Source: an uncultured Halomonas sp.
GTDB taxonomy: Bacteria > Pseudomonadota > Gammaproteobacteria > Pseudomonadales > Halomonadaceae
Assembly (NCBI RefSeq): GCF_947500835.1
Contig: NZ_CANMTQ010000002.1
Location: 338,057-402,056, forward strand
DNA length: 64,000 nucleotides
Reading direction: 5' to 3'
Positions 27,191 through 36,665 of this stretch are shown in pieces; position 1 is the first letter of the stretch, and every line of letters starts with the position of its first letter. The notes below the pieces were generated by a model that was given only the letters and a program-made list of their open reading frames with translations, did no database searches and was not told where the DNA came from. Both the position numbers and the translations under genes were made by a program.

Positions 27191-29407
27191 CTACAAGGGC
27201 GTCAGTTTGGCGAATCCCAGCACCAGCCACTTGTCACCTTCACCCTCGAAGCTGACCTGTACCCGAGCCCGCTCACCCTGGCCTTCGGCATTGAGAATGA
27301 TGCCTTCACCGAACAGGGGATGACTGACCCGCTGACCCAAAGAAAGAGAAGGCAGATCATCTCCTCCAGAAACTGAGTCCTGTCGCAGTCCAGGACTCGG
27401 GCGCGAAGTGACCGGCCGGGATATCTGGCCTCTCAGGCGTACTTCTTCAAGCAGTTCTTCCGGCAGCTCTCGCAGGAAACGTGATGCCCGCTGAAAGGTC
27501 TCTTTCCCGTGCAGCCGGCGCAGCTCCGCATAGGTGAGATACAGCTTGTGCATGGCTCGGGTCAGCCCCACATAAGCCAGCCGGCGCTCTTCTTCTAGAC
27601 GCCCGGATTCCTCCAAGGACATCTTGTGAGGAAACAGGCCTTCCTCGACCCCGGCAACGAACACCACCGGAAACTCCAACCCCTTGGCGGAGTGCAGCGT
27701 CATCAACTGCACGCCATCCTCGAACTCGTCCGCTTCGTGATCGCCGGCATTGAGGGCTGCTTCCGCCAGAAAGGGTTCCATGGCCGCGGCGCCTTCGCCA
27801 GCTTCCTGAAGCAGCAGGGCATCGCCCTGGGTGAAGGCCCGGGCGGCATTGACCAACTCTTCCAGGTTCTCGACTCGAGCCTGACCTTTTTCACCCTTCT
27901 CGTTGCGATGATGCTCGATGAGCCCGGAGATCTCGTTCACGTGAATGATGATCTCATGCAGGGCCATGCCAGCGGTGTCGTTGTCGAGGCGTTCGATCAG
28001 ATTGGAGAAACCTTGCACGGCATTTCCGGCGCGCCCCTTGAGAGTGCCGTCGCTAAGGCTGTCGTGCAGCGCCTGCCACAGCGATACGTCCTGATGGCGG
28101 GCACGCTCTCGCAGGATTTCCACGGTACGGGTGCCGATGCCTCGGGCGGGAACATTGATGACCCGTTCCAGAGAGGCATCGTCGTCGCGATTGAGCAGCA
28201 GACGTAGATAGGCCAAGGAATTCTTGATTTCCAGACGCTCGTAGAAGCGTTGACCGCCATAGATGCGATAGGGCATGCCCTGACGGATCAGGGTTTCTTC
28301 AAGCACTCGGGATTGGGCGTTGGAGCGGTAGAGAATGGCGATCTCGCTGCGATGGAAGCCCTCATCCACCTTTTCCTTGATGGTATCGACGATGAAGCGA
28401 GCCTCGTCGAGATCGTTGAAGCCAGCATAGACAGAAATCGGTTCGCCCTTGGCGCCGGCAGTCCACAGTTCCTTGCCCATGCGCCCGGTGTTATGACTGA
28501 TAAGCGCGTTGGCGGCATCCAGAATGGCGCTGGTAGAGCGATAGTTCTGTTCCAGGCGCACCGTGCGAGTATCCGCGAACTCCTGCTCGAAGCGGCGGAT
28601 ATTCTCGATCTTTGCCCCGCGCCAGCCGTAGATCGACTGATCGTCATCTCCCACCACGGTAACCCCCGCCTTGTCACCGGCGAGCAGCTTGAGCCAGGCA
28701 TATTGCAGGGTATTGGTGTCCTGGAACTCATCCACCAGCAGATGGGCGAAGCGCTCCCGGTAGTGGGCCAGCAGACGGGGGTTGTCGCGCAAAAGCTCCA
28801 GGCTTCGTAGCAGCAGTTCGCCAAAGTCCACCAGGCCACCCCGTTCACAGGTCAGCTGGTAGCGCTCGTAAAGCTCTACCATCTGATCCATGTAAGCATC
28901 GCCGTGAGTCTGTACCTGCTGTGGGCGCAGCCCTTCCTCCTTGCAACCGGAGATGAAGTACTGCACCTGGCGTGGTGGGTAACGTTCGTCATCGATGTTG
29001 TGATCCTTCAGCAGACGCTTGACCAGACGCAGCTGGTCGTCGGAATCGATGATCTGGAAATGCTGGGGCAGCCGCGCGTCCTGCCAATGGGTGCGCAGCA
29101 GGCGATGGGCGATTGAGTGGAAGGTACCGACCCAGACGTTGCGCAGTGACATGCCCAGCAGGGCTTCCAGACGAGTGCGCATTTCCCGGGCCGCCTTGTT
29201 GGTGAAGGTCACGGCGAGAATGGCGTAGGGGGAAAGCTGCTCGACCTGCATCAGCCAGGCAATGCGATGCACCAGCACCCGGGTCTTGCCGGAGCCGGCG
29301 CCCGCCAGCACCAGCATGTTGCCCTGAGGGGCGCTGACGGCCTCGCGCTGGGCAGGATTGAGATCGTCGAGAAGTGGCGAAACGTCGCCCGGGGAAACGT
29401 CGTCCAT
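27191..29407 (-). CDS. uvrD: DNA helicase II (UvrD)
   Basis: A 738-residue superfamily-1 3'-5' helicase for nucleotide excision and mismatch repair. Motifs in order: LNPAQREAV, Walker A GAGSGKT (near residue 35), DEFQDTN, VGDDDQSIYGWRGA, QNYRST, LMTLHSAKGLEF and LTRAM. The C-terminal region (GQRVSHPLFGEGIIL) matches the UvrD Tudor-like domain that contacts RNA polymerase. It stands alone, with hexR upstream on the same strand. Confidence 0.97.
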   Translation of the reverse strand: MDDVSPGDVSPLLDDLNPAQREAVSAPQGNMLVLAGAGSGKTRVLVHRIAWLMQVEQLSPYAILAVTFTNKAAREMRTRLEALLGMSLRNVWVGTFHSIAHRLLRTHWQDARLPQHFQIIDSDDQLRLVKRLLKDHNIDDERYPPRQVQYFISGCKEEGLRPQQVQTHGDAYMDQMVELYERYQLTCERGGLVDFGELLLRSLELLRDNPRLLAHYRERFAHLLVDEFQDTNTLQYAWLKLLAGDKAGVTVVGDDDQSIYGWRGAKIENIRRFEQEFADTRTVRLEQNYRSTSAILDAANALISHNTGRMGKELWTAGAKGEPISVYAGFNDLDEARFIVDTIKEKVDEGFHRSEIAILYRSNAQSRVLEETLIRQGMPYRIYGGQRFYERLEIKNSLAYLRLLLNRDDDASLERVINVPARGIGTRTVEILRERARHQDVSLWQALHDSLSDGTLKGRAGNAVQGFSNLIERLDNDTAGMALHEIIIHVNEISGLIEHHRNEKGEKGQARVENLEELVNAARAFTQGDALLLQEAGEGAAAMEPFLAEAALNAGDHEADEFEDGVQLMTLHSAKGLEFPVVFVAGVEEGLFPHKMSLEESGRLEEERRLAYVGLTRAMHKLYLTYAELRRLHGKETFQRASRFLRELPEELLEEVRLRGQISRPVTSRPSPGLRQDSVSGGDDLPSLSLGQRVSHPLFGEGIILNAEGQGERARVQVSFEGEGDKWLVLGFAKLTPL

Positions 29408-29483
29408 GGAAGCGGCTTCGGCGTCGAAAATGGACGCTCAGCTTAGCATAACCGCCATGAGTGGCGCAGAAGTGCCGTCAGTC

Positions 29484-30338
29484 CTATTCCGTCTCGGAGA
29501 AGCGCAGCGGATTCAGGCTCCGCTTGACCGCCTTCAACTGCTCAGCCAGCTTGGGCCCACGGGTCTTGGCGACCCCTACCGCCAGCACATCAATCAATAC
29601 CAGATGCGCGATGCGGGAACTCATCGGCGTATAGATCTCGGTATCTTCATGCACATCGATAGGCAAGGATAGCGTCACTTCACCGGCCAGGGGCGAGCCG
29701 CTCGGACACAAGCCGATCACCGTGGCACCGGATTCCCGGGCCATGCGCACGCTGGCAACCAGCGCCCGGGTGCGCCCGGTCTGCGAAATGGCCACCACCG
29801 CATCGCCCTCCTTTAGCGTCGCTGCAGACATATTCTGCATATGCGGGTCCGAATAGGCGGAGGTCGATATCTGAAGGCGAAAAAACTTGTGCTGGGCATC
29901 GAAAGCCACTGCGCCAGAAGCACCGAATCCGTAGAACTCGACCCGATTAGCCATGGCCAGCGCATTGATAGCCTTGCTAAGTGCCTCATTGTCGAGCCGA
30001 TCACGTACAGAAAGCAGGGTACCCACGGTGGAGTCGAAGATGCTGTGAGAAAACTCAGCCACGCTGTCGCTGTCGTTCATCGAGAACTGGGCGAACTGAC
30101 TGCCGGAAGCCAGCATTTGAGCAAGCTTGAGCTTGAAATCCTGAAAACCGTTGCATCCTAACGCCCTGCAAAAGCGTACCACCGTCGGTTCGCTGACCTT
30201 GGCTTCGGTGGCCAGGTCGACGATGCGCATATGAATGACTTCCTCAGGATTGCGCAAGACAAAGCGCGCCACTTTTTGCTCGGAGCGACGAAAGTGCTCC
30301 ATACGGCGTCTCATTTCATCGAACAGAGCACGGCTCAC
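29484..30338 (-). CDS. hexR: HexR-type RpiR family regulator
   Basis: A 284-residue RpiR family repressor with an N-terminal HTH (VRFCRALGCNGFQDFKLKLAQ) and a SIS sugar-phosphate domain (about 125-260). HexR senses 2-keto-3-deoxy-6-phosphogluconate and controls Entner-Doudoroff and central carbon genes. The zwf/edd genes it usually adjoins are not here, so the assignment rests on similarity. It has a GTG start at 30338 preceded by AGGA. Confidence 0.88.
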   Translation of the reverse strand: MSRALFDEMRRRMEHFRRSEQKVARFVLRNPEEVIHMRIVDLATEAKVSEPTVVRFCRALGCNGFQDFKLKLAQMLASGSQFAQFSMNDSDSVAEFSHSIFDSTVGTLLSVRDRLDNEALSKAINALAMANRVEFYGFGASGAVAFDAQHKFFRLQISTSAYSDPHMQNMSAATLKEGDAVVAISQTGRTRALVASVRMARESGATVIGLCPSGSPLAGEVTLSLPIDVHEDTEIYTPMSSRIAHLVLIDVLAVGVAKTRGPKLAEQLKAVKRSLNPLRFSETE

Positions 30339-30518
30339 AGTTTCATTCCTGGATTTTCCTCAAAGCTACAGCGTTCGCATTCATCTTATATGAAGAATAG
30401 TCGTCTTTAATGCACGTTACTTGAGAATTCGTATTCAACGCCATCGCTATAATACTTGCGCTATAGTCAGATTCGACGCGTCGATGACATTGACTTCTAA
30501 TGACGAGGAGCGTCGCTC

Positions 30519-30716
30519 ATGCGTAAAACCGAACAATTGACACCATTAAAACATGAACTTCTCGACATTCTCATGTCCATGAAAGTTACCGAACACGAAG
30601 CGCGCAAGAAGAATGCCGCCGTACGCTATCTACGCGCTCGCCGCGGCATCGAGATTCGTAACGAGGCAAAACGCCTAGAGCATGAAATCGCTGACTTCGA
30701 TGACGGCTGGCAATAA
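30519..30716 (+). CDS. Small conserved protein, PA3496 family-like
   Basis: A 65-residue, charged, soluble protein (MRKTEQLTPLKHELLDILMSM, then a basic helix and an acidic end) with a strong ribosome site (GAGGAG). Its size and sequence resemble the PA3496 family of pseudomonads, annotated as putative envelope-integrity proteins, but no biochemical role is established. A bidirectional terminator follows. It is divergent from hexR. Confidence 0.7.
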   Translation: MRKTEQLTPLKHELLDILMSMKVTEHEARKKNAAVRYLRARRGIEIRNEAKRLEHEIADFDDGWQ

Positions 30717-30762
30717 CTCGTAGCGATACTGAACCATTTATATATCGCTTAAAAACAACAGA

Positions 30763-30784
30763 CGGGCCTCCCTATGAAGGCCCG
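30763..30784. terminator. Bidirectional terminator
   Basis: A 7-bp stem (CGGGCCT / AGGCCCG) with an 8-base loop between convergent genes. The minus-strand side is followed by a T-rich stretch including five Ts, and the plus-strand side by a weaker TTTATT. Confidence 0.75.
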
Positions 30785-30805
30785 CCATACTTTATTCCAA
30801 CAGAT

Positions 30806-32146
30806 TCAAAGACTGCTGATAAATACTACGATAACGCCAATCGGTGCCACGAAGCGGGTAGTCAGTGTCCAGAGTGTGCTTCCCGTTTTCCCGAGACCCA
30901 ATTCCTGACGCACTTTCTCGCCGTTCATGAACCAGCCAACAAATATCACCACCAATAGACCGGTCAGCGGTAACAAATACTTGCTGGTTAGCGTATCCAG
31001 GAAGTCAAAAATACTCAGCCCCAGGATACTGACTTCAGCCCAAGCATTGAACGACAGCAATGCTGCTATACCCAGGGCCCAGGTCGCCAACCCGGCTACC
31101 AGGGTGGCACCAACTCGGGATAGCGGTGTGCGTTCTTCAACGGTCTCTACTACTGGTTCAAGCAAAGAAATGGCCGACGTCAAAGCAGCAAAGGTCAGCA
31201 ACAGGAAGAATAGCAGTCCAATGATGACGCCACCGGTCATATTGCCAAAGGCCAGGGGCAAGGTGACGAAGATCAAGCCAGGACCGGAACTGGGATCGAG
31301 TCCATTGGCAAATACGATGGGGAAAATCGCCAGCCCCGCCACCAACGCAAACACCGTATCCAGAATGATGACGGTACGGGCGGTACTGAGCAAGTTGACC
31401 TCTGCACCCAGATAAGAGCCGTAGGCCATCATGATGCCCATCCCGAGAGACAGCGTGAAGAATGCCTGTCCCATGGCAGCTAGTACTACATCGCCCCCAA
31501 GCGCACTCCAATCCGGGTTGAACATGAAGCTTAGGGCCTCACCGAAATGGCCTGAGAACACGCCATAGCCCACTAGCACCACGAGTATGATGCCAAGAGC
31601 AGGCATTAGCGTGCGCACAGCACCTTCAAGCCCCGCTTTAACGCCTCGGGCAACAATCCCGATGACCAGCACCATGAATATCGAATGCCATAGCAGCAAC
31701 GTGCCCGAGTCAGCCAGTAGGCCGTTGAAGAGTTCACCAATGGCATCCGCATTCTGACCACTGAAATCACCGGTGACCGAGCTCAGCGTATAAGAAAGCG
31801 ACCAACCTCCAATCACGCTGTAGAACGACAGGATGATAAAGGCCCCCAGCACCCCACTGATGCCCACCACGGTCCAGGCTTTGCTTCGCCCTTCCTGTCT
31901 GGCCATATCTGCCATGGTGTTGATGGGGTTCTTCTGGCCACGCCTCCCTAGCAGCCATTCGCCAACCAGAATAGGCAAACCGACCAGAGCGATACAGATC
32001 AGATAGACAAGAACGAAAGCGGCACCACCACTTTCGCCCACCATGTACGGAAATTTCCAGATATTGCCCAAGCCGACTGCGGAACCGGTCGCCGCCAGAA
32101 TGAACGTCAGCTTGGAAGACCACTGCGCGTGGGTTATTTTTGCCAT
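30806..32146 (-). CDS. Sodium-dependent transporter (NSS/SNF family)
   Basis: A 446-residue neurotransmitter:sodium symporter family protein with 11-12 membrane segments. The start (WSSKLTFILAATGSAVGLGNIWKFPYM) is the TM1 sodium/substrate-site signature, and GGAAFVLVYLICIALVGLPI follows as TM2. Bacterial members import amino acids or related compounds with sodium; the exact substrate is unknown. In a halophile, sodium-coupled uptake is expected. Confidence 0.92.
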   Translation of the reverse strand: MAKITHAQWSSKLTFILAATGSAVGLGNIWKFPYMVGESGGAAFVLVYLICIALVGLPILVGEWLLGRRGQKNPINTMADMARQEGRSKAWTVVGISGVLGAFIILSFYSVIGGWSLSYTLSSVTGDFSGQNADAIGELFNGLLADSGTLLLWHSIFMVLVIGIVARGVKAGLEGAVRTLMPALGIILVVLVGYGVFSGHFGEALSFMFNPDWSALGGDVVLAAMGQAFFTLSLGMGIMMAYGSYLGAEVNLLSTARTVIILDTVFALVAGLAIFPIVFANGLDPSSGPGLIFVTLPLAFGNMTGGVIIGLLFFLLLTFAALTSAISLLEPVVETVEERTPLSRVGATLVAGLATWALGIAALLSFNAWAEVSILGLSIFDFLDTLTSKYLLPLTGLLVVIFVGWFMNGEKVRQELGLGKTGSTLWTLTTRFVAPIGVIVVFISSL

Positions 32147-32310
32147 GTTGTACCCTAATGTCGCATGACGTCGCGTCTCGTTCGGAGAAAGCGACGTGTT
32201 GTATTGTTGTTGACTCGTGCCATGGAGCGCACGGACATAAGTTCATGACAAAACTATCCGATGATGAGTCCAATGGCCAGTCTGAAACGATGCATCGGTA
32301 CTGCAAGGTG

Positions 32311-33168
32311 TCAAAAAAGCGATGTTTGTCGTTCACCGGGAAAGTCAGGAAGGTTGGGTAGCATTCGTACTTCGGAGAGCCGTGAATACAGGTATCTTGC
32401 CAGTTGCGGCGCCTGGCGATTATCTGGGGTGTGCACAAATAAGAAAGGGGTTTTCCCCTGTTTTATCCACAAGGAAAGGCGCCTACTCCAGGCATCGAAG
32501 TAGCGTTCATTTATCGTCTTGTCAAGATGTCCGATGAATCGAATTATCGGCGCATCTGCCGTGGAAAGCACGTGCAATGGGCGTTTGGGCTTTTCAGCCT
32601 GCGCCTTGAGAAGCCTAGGATCGCCGTTGGCTGGCGTAGAGAAGAGTGCTCGAACATCGAGCATGATACGATCGACTCGATAAGTTATCAACAAGCGGTT
32701 GAGTTGCTGTTCTGCGTCCCCTTTGTGGAAAAATTCACTGGCACGCACCTCGACCGCACAGGGAAGCCTACTAGGCCAGCGTTCGAGCAACGCAGCCAGA
32801 TTGGGTAACTCGTCAGCACCAAAATCTCGGGGTAGTTGAACCATGATAGGACCCAGCCGATCGTGAAGCGGGGCAAGACGCGCAATGAAGTCATCGAATT
32901 CATTAGCGATACCCAGCAATCGCTTGTCATGAGTCAAACGGGCAGGGAGTTTGAAACAGAAACGAAAATCCCTGGGCGCCTGGCGCGCCCAGGCCAGAAC
33001 GACCTCTTCACGCGGAGCACCACTATAAAAGGTAGTATTGCCTTCGACGCAAGAGAAGACCCGAGTGTATTCTTCGAGAAAAGCCTCAGATGGCGTGTGG
33101 CGGGCATAGAGCCCGCCACGCCAGTCACTATTGGCCCACATGGGTAAGCCTAGATGGATTTCCCTCAT
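32311..33168 (-). CDS. DUF72 (YecE family) protein
   Basis: A 285-residue protein of the DUF72/YecE family (TIM-barrel-like). It shows the WANSDWRGGLYARHTPSEAFLEEY opening, the VEGNTTFYSG segment and the FCFKLPARLTHDKRL strand. The function of the family is unknown. It starts 16 bases after glmS and probably lies in the same transcript. Confidence 0.9.
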   Translation of the reverse strand: MREIHLGLPMWANSDWRGGLYARHTPSEAFLEEYTRVFSCVEGNTTFYSGAPREEVVLAWARQAPRDFRFCFKLPARLTHDKRLLGIANEFDDFIARLAPLHDRLGPIMVQLPRDFGADELPNLAALLERWPSRLPCAVEVRASEFFHKGDAEQQLNRLLITYRVDRIMLDVRALFSTPANGDPRLLKAQAEKPKRPLHVLSTADAPIIRFIGHLDKTINERYFDAWSRRLSLWIKQGKTPFLFVHTPDNRQAPQLARYLYSRLSEVRMLPNLPDFPGERQTSLF

Positions 33169-33181
33169 GGGGTTTACTCGA

Positions 33182-33220
33182 CGCTTACTCGACAGTCACC
33201 GACTTGGCCAGGTTGCGTGG
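33182..33220 (-). other. Candidate attTn7 target at the end of glmS
   Basis: The last codons of glmS encode the conserved NLAKSVTVE, the stretch recognised by TnsD for site-specific Tn7 insertion about 25 bases beyond the stop. No Tn7 end is seen downstream; the DUF72 gene begins there instead, so the site is vacant. Confidence 0.5.
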
Positions 33221-35020
33221 CTGGTCGACATCGGTGCCCTTGAGTACCGCCACATGATAGGAGAGCAATTGCAGCGGTATAGTATACAAAATTGGAGCTA
33301 ATGCCTCATCGACATGGGGTAGGCGCAAGACTCGAACGCCTTCGCTCGCCTTGATATTGACCTGCTCGTCGGCGAAGACAAAAAGTTCACCGCCTCGCGC
33401 ACGTACTTCCTGAAGATTGGACTTGAGCTTGTCGAGCAGTTCATCGTTCGGCGCAACGGAGATGACCGGCATCTCGCTGTCGACAAGAGCCAAAGGACCG
33501 TGCTTGAGTTCGCCGGCGGGATAGGCTTCGGCGTGGATATAGGAAATTTCCTTTAGTTTCAACGCTCCTTCCAGGGCAATCGGGAAATGCGCACCGCGAC
33601 CCAGGAACAACGCATGGTGCTTCTCGGCAAACTCCATGGAAAGGGTTTCGATATCACCATCCAGTGTAAGTACTTGCGTAATCAGACGTGGCAATGAACG
33701 CAGGGCCTGGACGATTCGCGACTCATCCTCCTCGTTCATGCCGCGCACATGCCCTAGACTCAGGGTCAGCAACATCAATGCGGTCAATTGGGTAGTAAAG
33801 GCCTTGGTAGAGGCGACTCCAATCTCGGGTCCGGCCTGGGTCATCAATGTGAGGTCTGATTCGCGTACCAGCGAACTGCCGGGAACGTTGCAGATAGCCA
33901 AACTGCCAATGTAACCGCTGTCCTTGGCAAAGCGCAGTGCTGCGAGAGTGTCCGCTGTCTCCCCAGACTGGGATAGCGTGACGAATAACGTACCTTCCGG
34001 AACCACTACCTGGCGATAACGATATTCCGAAGCCACCTCTACCTGGGTGGGCACACCTGCGTATTTTTCCAACCAGTAGCGCGCCACCATACCCGCGTGA
34101 TAGCTGGTACCACAGGCGATGATATGAATTTGCTTGACCTTGGTGAACAGGGCTTCGGCTTCAGTTCCGAAGCTATTGACCATTACATGACGCTCGGACA
34201 GACGTCCTTCGAGGGTGGCAGCAATCATGTGGGATTGCTCATGGATTTCCTTGAGCATGAAGTGGCGATAATTTCCTTTGGAAGCGGCGCCATCGCCATG
34301 CTCGAAAATCTGTATCGATCGTATTTGAGTCTCACCGGTAGTATCGAAGACGGTGATATCACCACCCTTGGACAAACGTACCAGGTCGCCTTCCTGTAAA
34401 TAGATAAAGCGGTCCGTAACCTGCAGTAGCGCGAGGGGATCAGAGGCGAGAAACGCCTCTTCGATACCGACCCCGACTACCAATGGGCTACCCTTGCGAG
34501 CTCCAATGATGGTATCTGGCTCGGCCTTGTGCACGACTGCCAATGCATAAGCACCTTCCAGAAGCGCTATGGCACTGCGTACCGCGCTCAGAATGTCCTG
34601 GGATAGAGTGAATTCACGGGATAATAGATGCGCAACGACTTCGGTATCGGTCTCCGAAGTGAATACGTACCCCTGACCTTCCAACTCATCCCTTAGAGAT
34701 TCATAATTTTCGATGATTCCGTTGTGAACTACCGCTAGGCTCTCACCGGATTGATGAGGATGAGCGTTTTGTTCACTGGGTCGACCATGTGTAGCCCAGC
34801 GGGTATGTGCAATACCTACCTGGCCAACGAGAGGTGCTTCGACCAGGCGTTCTTCGAGCATTGCGACCTTTCCCACTGCGCGCTGGCGATTTAGTCGTGC
34901 ATCTTCAGACACGATCGCCATACCGGCGGAGTCGTAACCGCGATATTCCAAACGCTTCAATCCCTCCAGCAGGATTCCCTGAACGTTACGTCCGGCTACT
35001 GCTCCGACGATTCCACACAT
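33185..35020 (-). CDS. glmS: Glucosamine-6-phosphate synthase
   Basis: A 611-residue isomerizing glutamine:fructose-6-phosphate aminotransferase, the first step to UDP-GlcNAc for peptidoglycan and LPS. The N-terminal glutaminase begins MCGIVGAVAG, with Cys at position 2 after Met removal as the nucleophile. Two SIS domains follow (CGTSYHAGMVARYW and LEGALKLKEISYIHAE) and the C-terminus is AKSVTVE. It lies 21 bases after glmU and is probably co-transcribed with it. Confidence 0.97.
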   Translation of the reverse strand: MCGIVGAVAGRNVQGILLEGLKRLEYRGYDSAGMAIVSEDARLNRQRAVGKVAMLEERLVEAPLVGQVGIAHTRWATHGRPSEQNAHPHQSGESLAVVHNGIIENYESLRDELEGQGYVFTSETDTEVVAHLLSREFTLSQDILSAVRSAIALLEGAYALAVVHKAEPDTIIGARKGSPLVVGVGIEEAFLASDPLALLQVTDRFIYLQEGDLVRLSKGGDITVFDTTGETQIRSIQIFEHGDGAASKGNYRHFMLKEIHEQSHMIAATLEGRLSERHVMVNSFGTEAEALFTKVKQIHIIACGTSYHAGMVARYWLEKYAGVPTQVEVASEYRYRQVVVPEGTLFVTLSQSGETADTLAALRFAKDSGYIGSLAICNVPGSSLVRESDLTLMTQAGPEIGVASTKAFTTQLTALMLLTLSLGHVRGMNEEDESRIVQALRSLPRLITQVLTLDGDIETLSMEFAEKHHALFLGRGAHFPIALEGALKLKEISYIHAEAYPAGELKHGPLALVDSEMPVISVAPNDELLDKLKSNLQEVRARGGELFVFADEQVNIKASEGVRVLRLPHVDEALAPILYTIPLQLLSYHVAVLKGTDVDQPRNLAKSVTVE

Positions 35021-35041
35021 CGTGCTGACTCCTTTACGCTA

Positions 35042-36412
35042 TTACTTGATGTTTTTTTGAGGACGCTGCCAATTCTGTTTACTTACCTGACGCCCGCGAG
35101 TTAGGGCCAAGGCGCCTGCTTCCACGTCCTTGCTTATGGTGGAACCAGCGCCGACGGTAGCGCTTTCTCCCACTTTGACGGGCGCCACAAGCGCCGTATT
35201 GGAACCAATAAAAGCACGGCTCCCTATTTCGGTCAGATGCTTGTTGGCACCATCGTAGTTACAGGTGATAGTTCCAGCCCCGACATTAACTTCTTGTCCT
35301 AAACGGGCATCCCCAACGTAACTGAGATGATTGATCTTGGTGCCTTCACCAAGCACGGCGTTCTTGGTTTCAACGAAGTTACCGATCTTGGCACCTTGGG
35401 CTAAATGTGTTCCGGGCCGCAAGCGCGCGAAAGGACCTATTTGATTTCTTCCTTCAATTACGGCGCCGTCAAGCACACTGTGGGCCTCTATCACGCTAGC
35501 GGTTCCGATCCGGCTATTACGAATCACGCAGTAGGGACCAACTCGCACGCCGTCTGCGAGTTCGACCTCGCCTTCGAATACACATCCCACGTCGATCTCG
35601 ACGTCATGTCCGCAGCGAAGGCTGCCTCGCACGTCCAGGCGTGCCGGATCTGCCAAGGCGACGCCATCGGTCATCAGACGCATCGCTTCATCAAATTGAA
35701 AAGCGCGTTCGAGATGGGCCAGTTGTGCTCTATTGTTGACGCCTTCTACCTCTACGGGAGTAGCCGGCTGTGCGCTGGCAATTGTGACGCCTTCTGCAGC
35801 CGCCATGGCAATTACATCGGTAAGATAGTATTCACCCTGCACATTTTCGGCAGAAAGCTGCGGTAGCCAGCGACGTAACTGCTTCGCAGTCATCGCCATG
35901 ATACCGGTATTACATTCCTGGATAGCACGTTCGGCTTCGGTGGCATCCTTATGCTCGACGATTGCCACTGCACGTCCTTCACTATCACGCTTGATACGGC
36001 CGTAACCCGTAGGATCGTCCAGAGTCACGGTCAGGAGTGCCATACGCTGTTCGTTAACCTCATCGAGCAGGGCTGCCAATGTTTCGCGATGAATCAGTGG
36101 CACATCGCCATAAAGTACAAGCACCTTGCCGTCGGCGAGTTTATCCATGGCCTGAGCAACGGCATGTCCGGTACCCTTCTGTTCGGTCTGTAGCGCAAAT
36201 TCCACCGGATAGTCCGCAAGGCTTTCGCGTACCTGATCACCGCCGTGACCAATCACTACATGTAATCGGCTTGCGCCAAGACCCGTTGCGGTATCGATAA
36301 CATGGCGCACCATTGGCTTACCGGCCAAATCATGTAACACCTTGGGTTTTTTTGAACGCATGCGGGTGCCCTGTCCCGCTGCCAGAATTACAATATCAAG
36401 CGCCATGCTCAT
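35042..36412 (-). CDS. glmU: Bifunctional GlmU (GlcN-1-P acetyltransferase/UDP-GlcNAc pyrophosphorylase)
   Basis: A 456-residue enzyme that makes UDP-GlcNAc from glucosamine-1-phosphate, acetyl-CoA and UTP. The N-terminal uridyltransferase has LAAGQGTRMRSKKPKVLH; the C-terminal half is a left-handed beta-helix (from about residue 250) with the acetyltransferase KNAVLGEGTKINHLSYVGDA region. It precedes glmS and follows the atp operon, as in pseudomonads, with a terminator and its own promoter between. Confidence 0.97.
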   Translation of the reverse strand: MSMALDIVILAAGQGTRMRSKKPKVLHDLAGKPMVRHVIDTATGLGASRLHVVIGHGGDQVRESLADYPVEFALQTEQKGTGHAVAQAMDKLADGKVLVLYGDVPLIHRETLAALLDEVNEQRMALLTVTLDDPTGYGRIKRDSEGRAVAIVEHKDATEAERAIQECNTGIMAMTAKQLRRWLPQLSAENVQGEYYLTDVIAMAAAEGVTIASAQPATPVEVEGVNNRAQLAHLERAFQFDEAMRLMTDGVALADPARLDVRGSLRCGHDVEIDVGCVFEGEVELADGVRVGPYCVIRNSRIGTASVIEAHSVLDGAVIEGRNQIGPFARLRPGTHLAQGAKIGNFVETKNAVLGEGTKINHLSYVGDARLGQEVNVGAGTITCNYDGANKHLTEIGSRAFIGSNTALVAPVKVGESATVGAGSTISKDVEAGALALTRGRQVSKQNWQRPQKNIK

Positions 36413-36542
36413 CCCTTGTCCGTTTCTTCGATCGCGTTCATTCTAAGGTTCCTATCAAACGCATACCAACGTATAAGCCGCGTCTAGACCAATGCGTGAT
36501 GAAACTCAGTTGTTTACATTAAATTACATTGTCACTTGAAAA

Positions 36543-36571
36543 GATATACTCTTAGCTCACTAATATTGCAA
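36543..36571 (-). promoter_or_regulatory. Sigma-70 promoter for glmU-glmS
   Basis: On the minus strand, TTGCAA (36566-36571) and TATATC (36543-36548) are separated by 17 bases. It lies downstream of the atpC terminator and about 130 bases before the glmU start, giving the amino-sugar genes a promoter separate from atp. Confidence 0.5.
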
Positions 36572-36600
36572 GTTCAGACAATTAACCCAGGAATTTCAAT

Positions 36601-36638
36601 AAAAAATGCCTCAGAGAGTTTTACTCTCTGAGGCATTT
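36601..36638 (-). terminator. Terminator of the atp operon
   Basis: A 16-bp perfect stem (604-619 with 623-638 of 36 kb; TGCCTCAGAGAGT core) with a 3-base loop, followed on the minus strand by a T-run. It ends the ATP synthase operon 28 bases after atpC. Confidence 0.93.
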
Positions 36639-36665
36639 GTTTTAGTACCGATTGTAAGAGCGGCG

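Noticed and set aside
32147..32310. Possible small gene between the sodium transporter and the DUF72 gene
   Set aside because: Open frames there extend from or overlap the neighbours and lack ribosome sites.
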